Assembly: GCF_016901995.1 (NCBI RefSeq)
Contig: NZ_JACJLE010000010.1
Location: 17,759-81,758 of the forward strand
Direction: 5' to 3'
DNA length: 64,000 bases
Origin: Bacteroides caecigallinarum
GTDB taxonomy: Bacteria > Bacteroidota > Bacteroidia > Bacteroidales > Bacteroidaceae
The notes below the pieces were generated by a model. It had not been told where the DNA came from and searched no databases. It was given only the letters and a program-made list of their open reading frames with translations. The position numbers and the translations under genes were made by a program. Below, piece after piece: positions 34,116-44,400 of this stretch. The stretch's first letter is position 1. Each line of letters opens with the position of its first letter.

Positions 34116-36548
34116 TTATATATTCGCTATACTCATGATGTCGGCAAATACACCCGCTGCCGTAACACTTGCTCCGGCACCATATCCCTGAATGAGCATA
34201 GGATATTCATTATATCGTTCAGTAGTAATAAGTATTATATTATTTGTTCCCTCAAGGTTATAGAAAGGATGATTAGCACCAACCTCCTGAAGAGAAACAC
34301 TACCCTTTCCGTTTTCAAGTTTGGCAACAAATCTCCATCTCTTGTTGTTAGCCTCAAGTTCTTTTCGTTTAGCCTCAAAATCGGCATCAAGCTTACTGAT
34401 GTTCTTCCAGAAATCATCAATAGTACCTTCAAAGAATTCATCAGGTATGAAAAGGTTCTTCTCCACATCTTCCTGATTGAGTCTGTATCCCGCTTCGCGG
34501 GCAAGAATGACAAGTTTTCTGATAACATCCTTTCCGCTAAGGTCTATTCTTGGGTCCGGTTCAGAGTATCCGCCTTCCTTGGCCAGACGTATAGTCTCGC
34601 TCAAAGGAACATCACTGCTCAGCTTATTGAAAATAAAATTCAATGTACCACTCACAACTGCCTCAATTCTCAAAATCTTGTCACCACTGTTGATCAGGTC
34701 ATTGATGGTATTGATTACCGGAAGACCGGCACCTACATTCGTTTCAAACAGGAATTTAACTCCACGCTGACGTGCTATCTGTTTCAGTTCTTCATATATT
34801 TCATATTCCGAAGATGCCGCAATCTTATTAGCAGCTACAACCGAAATATTATGACTCAGGAAATCCTTATAAAGACCGGCTATCACTGGACTTGCAGTAC
34901 AATCGACAAACACAGAATTGAATATATTCATGCCGATAATCTCATCATGAAGAACCTGTGGAGACGAAGGGATACCTTTTTCTTCAAGTTCCTTACGGTA
35001 ATTCTCCAGATCAATTCCTCGACGTGTGAAATATGCCTGATGTCCGTTTGCTATACCTACTACTCTCAAACGCAAACCACGTTCCTTCATCAGTTTTTCC
35101 TGCTGACTGTGAATCTGCTCAATCAGGCTGTTTCCTACCGTACCAATACCGCATATGAAAAGATTCAGTACCTGGTACTCAGACAAGAAAAAAGAATCAT
35201 GGATTACGTTAAGCGTCTTACGCAATGACTCAGCCTCTACAACAAAAGATATATTGGTTTCCGAAGCACCCTGAGCACAAGCTATCACGTTGATACCGTT
35301 ACGTCCAAGAGTACCGAACAGCTTACCGGCAATACCCGGAGTATGTTTCATGTTCTCACCGACAATAGCAACTGTCGCCAGATTGCCTTCTGCCATCATA
35401 GGCGAAATCTCACCCATTTCTATTTCTTTTGCAAACTCGGCATTAAGTACTTCGCAAGCCAATGCAGCATCCTCATTTCGTACACCAATTGAAGTAGAGT
35501 TTTCAGACGATGCCTGTGACACAAGGAACACACTGATACCGTTTTCGGCCAAAGTCTTGAATATACGGTGGTTAACACCAATCACACCCACCATACCAAG
35601 ACCTGTCATTGTGATAAGACAAGTATCATTGATTGACGAAATACCCTTGATAGGTTTGGATGAATGGTCAGAGTCCTGTTTGATGATAGTTCCCGGGGCT
35701 TCAGGATTGAAAGTATTCTTGATAAGAACCGGAATGTTTTTATGGCATACAGGATATATTGTAGGAGGATAAACCACCTTAGCACCGAAGTTACAAAGCT
35801 CCATTGCCTCAACATAACTCAGTTCATTTATAGGATATGCCGTACTGATTACACGTGGGTCGGCAGTCATGAATCCGTCAACATCTGTCCATATTTCCAG
35901 AATATCGGCATCAAGCGCAGCAGCGATAATGGCAGCTGTATAATCCGAACCACCGCGTCCCAGGTTAGTAACTTCACCAGTATTCTTATCTGTAGAAATA
36001 AATCCCGGAACAAGTGAGACTTTCGGAAGTTCTACAAAAGCTTCCCTTACCAAAGTATTTGTAAGTTCTGAATCAAGAATATGTTTGTTATGCTTTTTCT
36101 CTGTCTTGATAAATGTACGTGAATCGAACCATACGGCACCCTCTATCAGAGTGGCAACTATTATGGATGACAAACGCTCACCATAGCTGACTATTGTGGC
36201 CGAAGTTTTTGGCGACAAGTCGCGAATAAGGAAAATACCCTGGAATATATCTTTCAGTTCGCTCAACAGTTCATTCACTCTGTCAAGAAGAACTTCTCTG
36301 TCTTTTCCTGCAGGAATAACAGTATAAACCATTTCAATATGACGGTTCACTATTTCCTTCATTTCCTTTTCATATGCCGAATCGCCCTCCGATGCCATTT
36401 TTGAAGTCTTTATCAGCTTGTCGGTTATACCTCCTAATGCTGATACTACAACTATTACTTTATCATCTATAGCTTCGACAATCTTTTTTACACTTACCAT
36501 GCTATTGACAGAACCTACAGATGTTCCGCCGAATTTCAATACTTTCAT
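34116..36548 (-). CDS. thrA: Bifunctional aspartokinase/homoserine dehydrogenase
   Basis: An 810-residue fusion of two threonine-pathway enzymes. The aspartokinase half (about 1-455) has MKVLKFGGTSVGS, V-V-S-A-L-G-G-I-T and GRGGSDYTAAIIAAA, followed by two ACT domains (T-M-T-G-L-G-M-V-G, V-A-I-V-G-E-N-M). The homoserine dehydrogenase half begins near 462 with the Rossmann motif GIGTVGNSLIEQI and contains A-A-N-K-I-A-A-S and G-G-Y-S-E-P-D-P. ACT domains imply feedback inhibition by threonine. It heads the thr operon and its transcript begins about 260 bases upstream, with a leader that looks like an attenuator. Confidence 0.97.
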   Translation of the reverse strand: MKVLKFGGTSVGSVNSMVSVKKIVEAIDDKVIVVVSALGGITDKLIKTSKMASEGDSAYEKEMKEIVNRHIEMVYTVIPAGKDREVLLDRVNELLSELKDIFQGIFLIRDLSPKTSATIVSYGERLSSIIVATLIEGAVWFDSRTFIKTEKKHNKHILDSELTNTLVREAFVELPKVSLVPGFISTDKNTGEVTNLGRGGSDYTAAIIAAALDADILEIWTDVDGFMTADPRVISTAYPINELSYVEAMELCNFGAKVVYPPTIYPVCHKNIPVLIKNTFNPEAPGTIIKQDSDHSSKPIKGISSINDTCLITMTGLGMVGVIGVNHRIFKTLAENGISVFLVSQASSENSTSIGVRNEDAALACEVLNAEFAKEIEMGEISPMMAEGNLATVAIVGENMKHTPGIAGKLFGTLGRNGINVIACAQGASETNISFVVEAESLRKTLNVIHDSFFLSEYQVLNLFICGIGTVGNSLIEQIHSQQEKLMKERGLRLRVVGIANGHQAYFTRRGIDLENYRKELEEKGIPSSPQVLHDEIIGMNIFNSVFVDCTASPVIAGLYKDFLSHNISVVAANKIAASSEYEIYEELKQIARQRGVKFLFETNVGAGLPVINTINDLINSGDKILRIEAVVSGTLNFIFNKLSSDVPLSETIRLAKEGGYSEPDPRIDLSGKDVIRKLVILAREAGYRLNQEDVEKNLFIPDEFFEGTIDDFWKNISKLDADFEAKRKELEANNKRWRFVAKLENGKGSVSLQEVGANHPFYNLEGTNNIILITTERYNEYPMLIQGYGAGASVTAAGVFADIMSIANI

Positions 36549-36624
36549 ACCTTTGAGATTATTGAATACGTTTCATTGTACGCCAAAGCAGTACAAAAAA
36601 TAAAATGATTAAAACTTGAATAAA

Positions 36625-36652
36625 AAAGAAGAAAATGCTTACGTCCGTAAGC
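36625..36652 (-). terminator. Attenuator-type terminator upstream of thrA
   Basis: On the minus strand, GCTTAC and GTAAGC (36652-36637) form a compact stem with a GGAC loop, followed by ATTTTCTTCTTTTTT. It lies 88 bases before the thrA ATG and 32 bases after the leader peptide stop, the position expected for a transcription attenuator. A short alternative pairing, TACGT at 36660-36664 with ACGTA at 36640-36644, would break the terminator stem. Confidence 0.72.
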
Positions 36653-36684
36653 GTGTATCACGTAGAAACACATTATATATATAC

Positions 36685-36774
36685 TCAACCCCGAGGGGTC
36701 ATCCCAGTACCACATGATGTGACGATCATACGCCCCATTCCATAAGTTGTGATATTGTTATAATGTGCAGTCAT
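36685..36774 (-). CDS. thrL: Threonine operon leader peptide (29 residues)
   Basis: An ATG at 36774 opens a 29-codon frame ending in TGA at 36685. Of its residues, Thr occupies positions 2, 9, 10, 19, 23 and 26, Met 1, 13, 16 and 25, and Ile 8 and 17: the aspartate-family amino acids. It lies about 30 bases after the predicted transcription start and just before a terminator stem. A 4-5 bp C/G hairpin at 36688-36699 overlaps its last codons. This is the layout of a translation-coupled attenuator; the frame is too short to have appeared among normal genes. Expression is inferred, not shown. Confidence 0.7.
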   Translation of the reverse strand: MTAHYNNITTYGMGRMIVTSCGTGMTPRG

Positions 36775-36810
36775 TTAGATTGAAATGTTTGTTAAAAGTT
36801 TTATCGTTGG

Positions 36811-36840
36811 CAAATATAAGAACATTTTTCTACAATCAAA
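36811..36840 (-). promoter_or_regulatory. Promoter of the threonine operon
   Basis: On the minus strand TTTG (36840-36837) and TATATTTG (36818-36811) are 18 bases apart, one short of the usual spacing but with both boxes perfect. Transcription would start near 36804, about 30 bases before the leader peptide ATG. Confidence 0.75.
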
Positions 36841-36917
36841 CACAAAAAAGGATTTTTTTGCAGTCAAACTTGTTTTTTTTGTGACAAAACAGACACCGTA
36901 CAATCGTTTATAAACAA

Positions 36918-36959
36918 ATAAAGGAAGATGTATCAATCTATTTGTACACCTTCCTTTAT
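36918..36959 (-). terminator. Terminator of the M49-like peptidase gene
   Basis: ATAAAGGAAG-x-TGTA at 36918-36932 pairs with TACA-x-CTTCCTTTAT at 36945-36959. On the minus strand it begins about 20 bases after the stop codon and is followed by a T-rich stretch. Confidence 0.78.
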
Positions 36960-36979
36960 CATATTACTTAGTATTTTTA

Positions 36980-38629
36980 TTATTCAGCAGAACCAAAAAG
37001 GATATCCTCTCCCTGTATAAATCTAATATCACGAGGAATTCCTGCGCCGTTAATTTTATCAAGATCAGCCTGAAGAGCCGGAGTTATACCGCCGCTTTCT
37101 GTTCTAAACTTAGTTGCAAACTCAATATCACCGTCTCCCTGAGTTTTCAGGATAAGAGCAGCCCAAGAGTTCATGGCATCCTTGGCCTTTGCAAAATCTA
37201 TCACATATTGTCCTTTTGCGTCACATGAAAAGGCACCGGCTTTTTCCATATAGTTGAAACACATCATGTTTGCCTTACCATGTGATGAAGCAGCGCCAAA
37301 TCTTACAGAACGTAAGATACCGGCAATATATGTAGCAATAGCATCTTCTGTTGTAATATTGGTAATTTCTCCCATTTCAACAAGTTTGGCCACCATGAAC
37401 AGACCTAGAATATCAGCCTTGGCTTCTTCCCACGATGTTTTTTCTGTACCCATCACGGCATCCACACTACCCTTTCCGTTAATTGTCTGCTTTACTCCCA
37501 GTCCGTGTGCCACTTCATGGAAAGTCACATTCCAGAAGAAAGCATCGAAATTAAGATATTTCTGCTGTTCCGGAGTAAGTATAAGTTCACCGATTGGCAT
37601 AAGAATCTTGTCAAACTTCGCTTTCATAGCATTTCTCAGCTGAAGACGACGGGTTCCTTTCAGAGCGTGTACCCTGTCATCGTTAGGAAGATTGATTGCG
37701 ATAGTCTTGCTTCCGGCATTACAGTCGCCGGCATAATAAACCGCATCATATACATTAAGGTCAGACGAAGTTCCTGGCACGAAAGTCTTGTATTCAGGAG
37801 CGCAAGGCAACTCTTTCTGAAGTGCCGGAAGCATAGAAACGAATTTTGCAAGATCCTTGCTCCTTGCCTCGTCTTTCAGAAGTATAAACGATTCGTATGA
37901 AGTTTTTGTTTCACGGAACTTGTCATCATAGCTTTCTATAGGTCCTGTAACAAAATCAATCTTGCTTTCCTTCATATCCATCCATGCAAGGTCACTTTCA
38001 AGATAATCATCAGTCTTGAAAGCTTCAATACGTTTTTCCAGATAAGCCTTCAGTCCCGGATCTTCTGCTAGGGTTACAGCCTTTTCCAACAGAGCACAAA
38101 TCTGTCCTATCTCTTCGGCATACTCATCATGATACCATACGCTCTTTAGCGAACCGTCTTCATTCCTTCTTATCACTGTGTACCATGAGTCTTTGTTTTC
38201 ATCTTCGAAAGCATCAAATTCCTCAGCTGTTATATCATGAGGATAGTAATTGCATACATCAAGCTTTTCGCCATATCCGGCAATGAAAGGTTTGTTATTA
38301 TCCAAACGATCCCATGCACCATAATGAATCATGGCAAATTCTTTGGTATAGCTGTCAGCTATAGTATCAAGCTGTGCTTTGTCACCGAATGTCTGTTTCC
38401 AGAAAAGGTCGTCAGTAATTTTTCCAACCTTGAAGAATATCTTCACCAGCTCTTTTTCATTTTCGCTAAGTCCGTTAACCAGATCCGATTTCAACTCTAC
38501 AGGTGCATACTCCTCCACTTTTGCTTTCATAGGAGACTCCTGTTGTTTCTGATTGCTGCACGACAATGTAGAAGCTACCACTGCAATTCCTAACATTGAT
38601 GCCGATAAATTTAGAAGTTTCTTTTTCAT
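36980..38629 (-). CDS. Zinc metallopeptidase lipoprotein, M49 (dipeptidyl peptidase III)-like
   Basis: A 549-residue exported protein with a lipobox S-T-L-S-C (Cys24). The zinc site reads H-E-V-A-H with His371, Glu372 and His375, followed by W-E-E-A-K-A-D at 400-406, the spacing and sequence of the second M49-type motif. The first motif here is HExxH, whereas classical dipeptidyl peptidase III has HExxxH, so this belongs to the shorter Nudix-associated or M49-like branch. The N-terminal region shows a helical domain and no Nudix box. It probably removes dipeptides from peptides in the periplasm or on the surface. It has its own terminator and is not in an obvious operon. Confidence 0.85.
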   Translation of the reverse strand: MKKKLLNLSASMLGIAVVASTLSCSNQKQQESPMKAKVEEYAPVELKSDLVNGLSENEKELVKIFFKVGKITDDLFWKQTFGDKAQLDTIADSYTKEFAMIHYGAWDRLDNNKPFIAGYGEKLDVCNYYPHDITAEEFDAFEDENKDSWYTVIRRNEDGSLKSVWYHDEYAEEIGQICALLEKAVTLAEDPGLKAYLEKRIEAFKTDDYLESDLAWMDMKESKIDFVTGPIESYDDKFRETKTSYESFILLKDEARSKDLAKFVSMLPALQKELPCAPEYKTFVPGTSSDLNVYDAVYYAGDCNAGSKTIAINLPNDDRVHALKGTRRLQLRNAMKAKFDKILMPIGELILTPEQQKYLNFDAFFWNVTFHEVAHGLGVKQTINGKGSVDAVMGTEKTSWEEAKADILGLFMVAKLVEMGEITNITTEDAIATYIAGILRSVRFGAASSHGKANMMCFNYMEKAGAFSCDAKGQYVIDFAKAKDAMNSWAALILKTQGDGDIEFATKFRTESGGITPALQADLDKINGAGIPRDIRFIQGEDILFGSAE

Positions 38630-38715
38630 AATTTATATAATGAATTGTTTATTCCTTTGGCCAGCGAAGATAGTAAAAAGATTTTGATTAGAAATAAATC
38701 ACTTAAATCCAAGAA

Positions 38716-39528
38716 CTATAATTCCACCTCTTTTATACAACCTGTGTGATTATAAAACACTTTATTTCCCCACAAAGAATAAAACAAAGCATACTTATCA
38801 ACTCCCGAACAATGACATACACCCAGTTCGTCCGGCAATGAGTTTTTCAATCCATTTACTATTACATCATCCTTATCTGACGAAGCATTATGTATATGGA
38901 AACCACCTATAATCATTTTTAAATGGTTTTCATTAAAAAACGAAGACACACTGCGTAAAATATTGGTTATCCCACGATGTGAACATGCACTAAGCAATAT
39001 CATACTTTCTTCTCCTTTCAAAACTAAAGCCAACTCATCATCGAAGCGGTCAGGTATCAACTCTCCGTCACGCTTTACAATAAACTGTTCAAAATGGGTA
39101 TCATCTTCATTGATTACAGGCAAATCAGGAAATATCCATATTCCTGGAAATATCTCCGTAGTTTTATCCACAAATATAAAACGCGACATATCCATACGTA
39201 CAGCATTTCTGATACCATTTTCGCGATTTCCCTTAAACTTAGGATTCAGAGCCTCACGTTTACAGAGTACTTTCGCTTTCTTGTTTATTTCAAGAAACGC
39301 TTCAAGCCCTCCAGAATGGTCACTATGTCCGTGCGACAATACAAGATAATCCACGCGCTGCAAATCGCAATGCAACAAACGTGCATTACGTATAAATAGA
39401 TCGGATGCACCTGTATCAAAAAGTACTACGTTACCTCCCGCCTCAACATATAATGACAAGCCATGTTCAGCCTGCAGCTTACGACCATAAACACAGTTTT
39501 CTACCAATGTTGTTATTCTACATTTCAT
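38716..39528 (-). CDS. Metallo-beta-lactamase-fold hydrolase (COG1237-like)
   Basis: A 270-residue cytoplasmic protein. The metal-binding motif is L-V-L-S-H-G-H-S-D-H-S-G-G near residues 62-74, with later ligands in S-A-C-S-H-R-G-I-T-N and G-G-F-H-I-H. This arrangement is that of COG1237, whose archaeal members include an enzyme of methanopterin synthesis; bacterial members have no established role. Length is normal for the group. It is a single-gene unit 86 bases upstream of the M49-like gene in the same orientation. Confidence 0.85.
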   Translation of the reverse strand: MKCRITTLVENCVYGRKLQAEHGLSLYVEAGGNVVLFDTGASDLFIRNARLLHCDLQRVDYLVLSHGHSDHSGGLEAFLEINKKAKVLCKREALNPKFKGNRENGIRNAVRMDMSRFIFVDKTTEIFPGIWIFPDLPVINEDDTHFEQFIVKRDGELIPDRFDDELALVLKGEESMILLSACSHRGITNILRSVSSFFNENHLKMIIGGFHIHNASSDKDDVIVNGLKNSLPDELGVCHCSGVDKYALFYSLWGNKVFYNHTGCIKEVEL

Positions 39529-39652
39529 ATTTTATATACAGAGAATTAAAACTATCAAATGCAATTATAGTAAAAAAATTCTACAATAACATTATAAATA
39601 TCGGTATTATAAAAGTGTAATACAAATAAAAACATTTCAAAAACAATATAAA

Positions 39653-39685
39653 TGCCCGACCTGCTTCTTTCCAACAGGCCGGGCA
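39653..39685 (-). terminator. Terminator of the SusCD operon
   Basis: TGCCCGACCTG at 39653-39663 pairs with CAGGCCGGGCA at 39675-39685 (one G-U type mismatch). The A-rich DNA before 39653 supplies the U-tail on the minus strand, about 30 bases after the susD stop. Confidence 0.85.
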
Positions 39686-39713
39686 CATAATTAAATATCA
39701 AATACAAATATTA

Positions 39714-41492
39714 TCAGAAATTACCTTTGTTTGCATTATCCCACCAAACATGAGTACCACCTTTATCACCGGAGAATCCTAATTTACTTGTATTTTCATC
39801 ATTCAAGAGTTTTATTCCTGATTTCTCAAGTTCAGCTGCATTGGTATTATATTCATTTTCTGCATATATAACACGACGAATACCTTCAGTTGAGTCAATA
39901 GCTCCATTACTTTCGTTTACAAAAGCAGGGAACAATCTAGGATATCCGGTTCTACGCTGTTCAGCCCAAGCTTCTGTTGATAATGGGAACAGTGCAAAAT
40001 ACTTTTGAGTTATGATTCTTTCAAGTTTTTCTTCCTGAGTTGCTCCTTCATCCCATTTTACACCCAACTTATTCAATGCTTCCACACTCAATTCAGGCCT
40101 AATCGGATCATTATAATCTATCTGGGTTGATGTTCCTGCAATATAGTCTTCTACAGCATTATCAGCATACTGTTTGATTCCCGCATAATTACCACGATAC
40201 TTAAGCTCGTTTTCCATTGATTTACGGATACCGTCTTCATATAACTGCTGTACGCTTTCATTACCTATATTCCAACGAAGTTTCGCTTCAGCAAGCAGGA
40301 AGTAAGATTCTGCCTGTTTAAATATAGGAAGAGGTGCTTTAAATATACCAACTTCATTCTTGTAATCAACCCATGAAGAGAAAGAAGCCCAGTTATTAGG
40401 TTTGTTAGGCAAACCGCTGGCAAATCGTATTCCTAAATACTCCTTATTTGCTTCAACAGCAACTGCTTCTGACTTATCAACCTGTTTATCATCTTTCCAA
40501 TATGTAACTACGTTATTTTCATCTTTCTTTTTTGAATAACCTTCGCGTAAGACATCATCAATATTCTTTGTCATATATAATGGCTGACGTGGATCCTTCA
40601 TTCCAGTCATTAAAGTTACGAGATTAGCGTTAAATCCGCAGTCACCCCAGTTAAACATCAGCCACATATTATTATCAAGACCTTTACTAATAAGAATATC
40701 CTTACCACCGTTAGCAAGAGTATTCTTTGCTGCATCTGTAGCTATCTGTTTTACGTCTATTCCTACCTGATTCATTTCATCCACACGTTTTGACAGACGC
40801 AGAGCCATACGCAATCTCATGGTGTTAGCTATTTTTAACCACATTTCTGTATCGCCATTACACCATACATCGGCACTCTTCAATTTCGCCTTTTCATTTT
40901 CTGTCATCGATTCAATAGCAGTGATAGCTTCTCCCAAATCGGTCAACATTATTTTATAAAGCTGCTGCTGACTATCGAAATAATACGATGTGGTATATTC
41001 ATCAGCTTCAAGGATTGAAGTATAAGCCAAAGGACCATATGCATCTGTAGTCATCAGTGTTCCATAAGCCTGAACTATACTCATAACAGCAGCAAGACCA
41101 TTTTCTCCGTCAGCCTTACATGCTGCAATAATACGTCTGGTATTATTGAATATATGAAGATAGAAGTTTTCATGCATACCACCGCTATGACCACGGTTTT
41201 CACCCAAGTCACCATTAGTGAATCCACCGTTAGGAGTCATGAAATAACCACTATATAGGTCAATAGTAAGGTTTGTCCAAAACTGGAACATATTCTGCTG
41301 TGGAGGATAACAATAAGTCATAGGTTCCAACCACTGAGCCGATGCCGGCAAATCATTTGGATCAACCTGAACATTACTGGTATTAATTCTTTCAAAATCA
41401 TCTATACAAGAGGTAATCATATTCCCTCCCAATATAGGAAGCGCCATAATCAAAGCGCATTTCAATATTTGTTTACGTTTCATAGTTGACAT
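39714..41492 (-). CDS. SusD/RagB-family outer-membrane lipoprotein
   Basis: A 592-residue surface nutrient-binding lipoprotein. The signal ends in M-I-T-S-C (about Cys29), and the mature start is D-D-F-E-R-I-N-T-S, as in the SusD-like 2 group (PF12771 type, from memory). Family-like segments are Y-G-P-L-A-Y-T, R-L-S-K-R-V-D and the C-terminal Y-P-R-L-F-P. It caps its SusC partner and binds the substrate. The gene begins 3 bases after the susC stop, so they are translationally linked. The long, non-classical SusD type often accompanies peptide or other non-glycan substrates, which is only a hint. Confidence 0.92.
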   Translation of the reverse strand: MSTMKRKQILKCALIMALPILGGNMITSCIDDFERINTSNVQVDPNDLPASAQWLEPMTYCYPPQQNMFQFWTNLTIDLYSGYFMTPNGGFTNGDLGENRGHSGGMHENFYLHIFNNTRRIIAACKADGENGLAAVMSIVQAYGTLMTTDAYGPLAYTSILEADEYTTSYYFDSQQQLYKIMLTDLGEAITAIESMTENEKAKLKSADVWCNGDTEMWLKIANTMRLRMALRLSKRVDEMNQVGIDVKQIATDAAKNTLANGGKDILISKGLDNNMWLMFNWGDCGFNANLVTLMTGMKDPRQPLYMTKNIDDVLREGYSKKKDENNVVTYWKDDKQVDKSEAVAVEANKEYLGIRFASGLPNKPNNWASFSSWVDYKNEVGIFKAPLPIFKQAESYFLLAEAKLRWNIGNESVQQLYEDGIRKSMENELKYRGNYAGIKQYADNAVEDYIAGTSTQIDYNDPIRPELSVEALNKLGVKWDEGATQEEKLERIITQKYFALFPLSTEAWAEQRRTGYPRLFPAFVNESNGAIDSTEGIRRVIYAENEYNTNAAELEKSGIKLLNDENTSKLGFSGDKGGTHVWWDNANKGNF

Positions 41493-41495
41493 ATA

Positions 41496-44400
41496 TTAGA
41501 AGTTAAGTTTAAGGTTCAAACCGAAACTGCGTGAAGTAGGCAAACCAAACATATCCACTCCCTGGATACCATTGCCAGTACCTGCAGAAATATCCGGATC
41601 CATAGGCGCATCCTTATAGAAGAAGAACAAGTTACGTCCGATAACCGCTGCTGTAAGATTCTTTCCTGCTCCAAACAGATTGCGGAAAGTATATCCGAAG
41701 CTTAATTCACGCAGACGTACATTAGTTGCATCATATACATAATTCTCATTGGCATAAGGAGTATTGAAGTTTGAGCAACCTGTTGTAGTGTACCATGCTT
41801 TTGGATCAAATTCCACTCCGTCAACAACCACCTTTCCTGCATCACGTGCATCACCTGTACGTTTGGAAACGCCCCATCCGTCAAGTGTAGCCTCAGTCAT
41901 TGACAATACCTTACCGCCAAAACGTGCATCAATCAAGAATGAAAGAGAGAAATCTTTGTAATAGAAAGTATTAGTCCATCCTGCAAATACCTTCGAATTC
42001 ATATTTCCAGCATATTCAAGTTCGTTAGGGCCGTCACCGCTAATAACAGGTTTTCCTTCATTCATTATAGGCTTGCCGTTTTCATCACGCATGATATGAC
42101 GAACATACAAATCCCCATACTGTCCACCCTCTTTCAGGATAATCTTGGCACCACCAAAGTCTGTAAGAGTCAAACCATTAGGAAGTTCATCAACAAGTTC
42201 CTTTATGATATTCTCATTATACGAGATATTGAAATCAGTACTCCAGCTGAAATTGTCATTAAACTGCTGATACCAGCCTGCTGTAAATTCAAATCCCTGG
42301 TTCTGAACGTCACCGGCATTTACATAGCGGTTTCTCAATCCTGACTGATAAGGAGCAGATACAGAGAAGAACTGGTTTTTGGTATTAGTCTTATAGTAAG
42401 TAATAGCCATTGTCAAACGGTTCTGGAAGAATGTACCTTCAAAACCAAATTCCATAGAATGTGTCTTTTCAGGTTTCAAAGTACGGAAAGGAGCATTTTC
42501 AGGAGCACCGATAGCACCATTACCGTCTTTTACGAAGTGATAAAGAAGATTTGTTACGTAAACAGGAACGTCATTACCTACTATAGAGTAGCTTCCGCGT
42601 AACTTTAACAGATTAACATTCTTACCCATATCTACAAATCTGTCCAAAAGCAAGCTGGCACCTACAGAAGGATAGAAGAATGAGCAACTTTCTGTATAAG
42701 CAAGTGCAGATGACCAGTCGTTACGTGCAGAAAGATCCAGGAACAATCCGTCTCTCCATCCCACCTGAGCTGTAGCAAATACGGCATTCAATCGTTTTTC
42801 TGTATTCCAGAAGTCTTCATTACCAAGAACGAAAAGATTCTTATAATAGTTGTTTGGAGCAAAAATATTAGGATAATATACATTTCCTCCTTCTTCAGGA
42901 GAAATAAATTTTTCACCTTCAGCCAACATATCCACATGCGATGTCTTGCTCTTTGTGAAACTTGAACCTGCAGTTACAGACAACATAAAGTCATTGAATG
43001 TATGATTATAGTTCAAAAGGACATCACCGTAAAGCTGGTCACTAAAGTATCTGTTATCCTTAAAACGTCCCATTGTATATTTATCACCGCTACTTGATGC
43101 GTAAAGATTATTAGTCCAATGTTCTTCACCACGTTCGTAACGCATACGTCCCTGTATATTAAAATCTGGTGTAATATCCCATTTAACGCTACCACCAAAT
43201 TCATATCTGTTACGATCAACGATAGAAGCCTGACGGTTCAATACCCAATATGGATTACTGAACTGTTCCTGTTTAACGTTTGTCCAGTTTTGCACATTAA
43301 TACCTCTTTCAGGATCAAACACTTCAAAGTTTTCCTTATATCCGTCCCAGTCCTCACCTCTTGGGAACAAATAAGCTCCAGTCAAAGGATTGAACAGATA
43401 ACCTGCAGCAGCCTGGTTCTTGATATACTGATTTACAAATTTAGCATTGAAATCTACATGAATATTTTTCAGTACATTAAAGCCAACCTTAGAGCTCAAG
43501 TTGTGGCTACGATAATCATTCGTAGGAGTTATACCCTGAGAATATACATTTCCGTATGAGAAATAAGACTGTATGTTTTCATTACCACCGGCAAGAGATA
43601 TAGAATTGTTGGTAGTGAAACCTGTACGGTAAAATTTCTTCAGATAATTTGGAGCAGGAGAATCCAGTTTGTTACCCCAGCTGTAAGTACCGCTGTCGCT
43701 CATACCATAATTGTTTTGGAATTCAGGCAAAAGCATCGGAGTTTCCATAGTAGTATTGCTGGAAACATTTACAGACACCTTACCAGACTGAGCTGACTTG
43801 GTTGTAATCATGATAGCACCGTTAGCAGCCACAGCTCCGTACAAGGCAGCTGCAGAAGCACCTTTCAGCAAGGTGATTGAAGCAATATCATCAGGATTAA
43901 TTGTTGACATCACGTCACCACCGTCTCGCTGTCCACCCCAGTTGCTGTCAACCTGATCAGAAGAAACAGTAGTCATCACCGGAACACCGTCAACAACGAT
44001 AAGCGGCTGGTTACTACCGCTGATAGATTTACTTCCTCTGAACTGGATTTTAGAAGAACCACCGGCACCGGTAGAGTTAGGAGTAATCTGCAAACCCGCA
44101 CTCTTTCCTTGCAGTGCGTTAATCATATTGACACTCTTCACATCATTTACGTCCTTACCTCCTACAGTCTGAGCAGAATATGTCAGTGTTTCAGACTGAC
44201 GTTTGATACCCATAGCAGTCACCACCACTTCACCCAAACTCTGGGCATCAGATTCCATCACTACATTAATTATCTTACGATTACCAACTGTTTCTTCAAC
44301 ACTTTTCATACTTACATATGAAAACACAAGAATGTCATCAGGAGAAGCTTCAATAGAATAATTACCGGAGAAATCGGTAACAGTACCAGTCGTTGTACCC

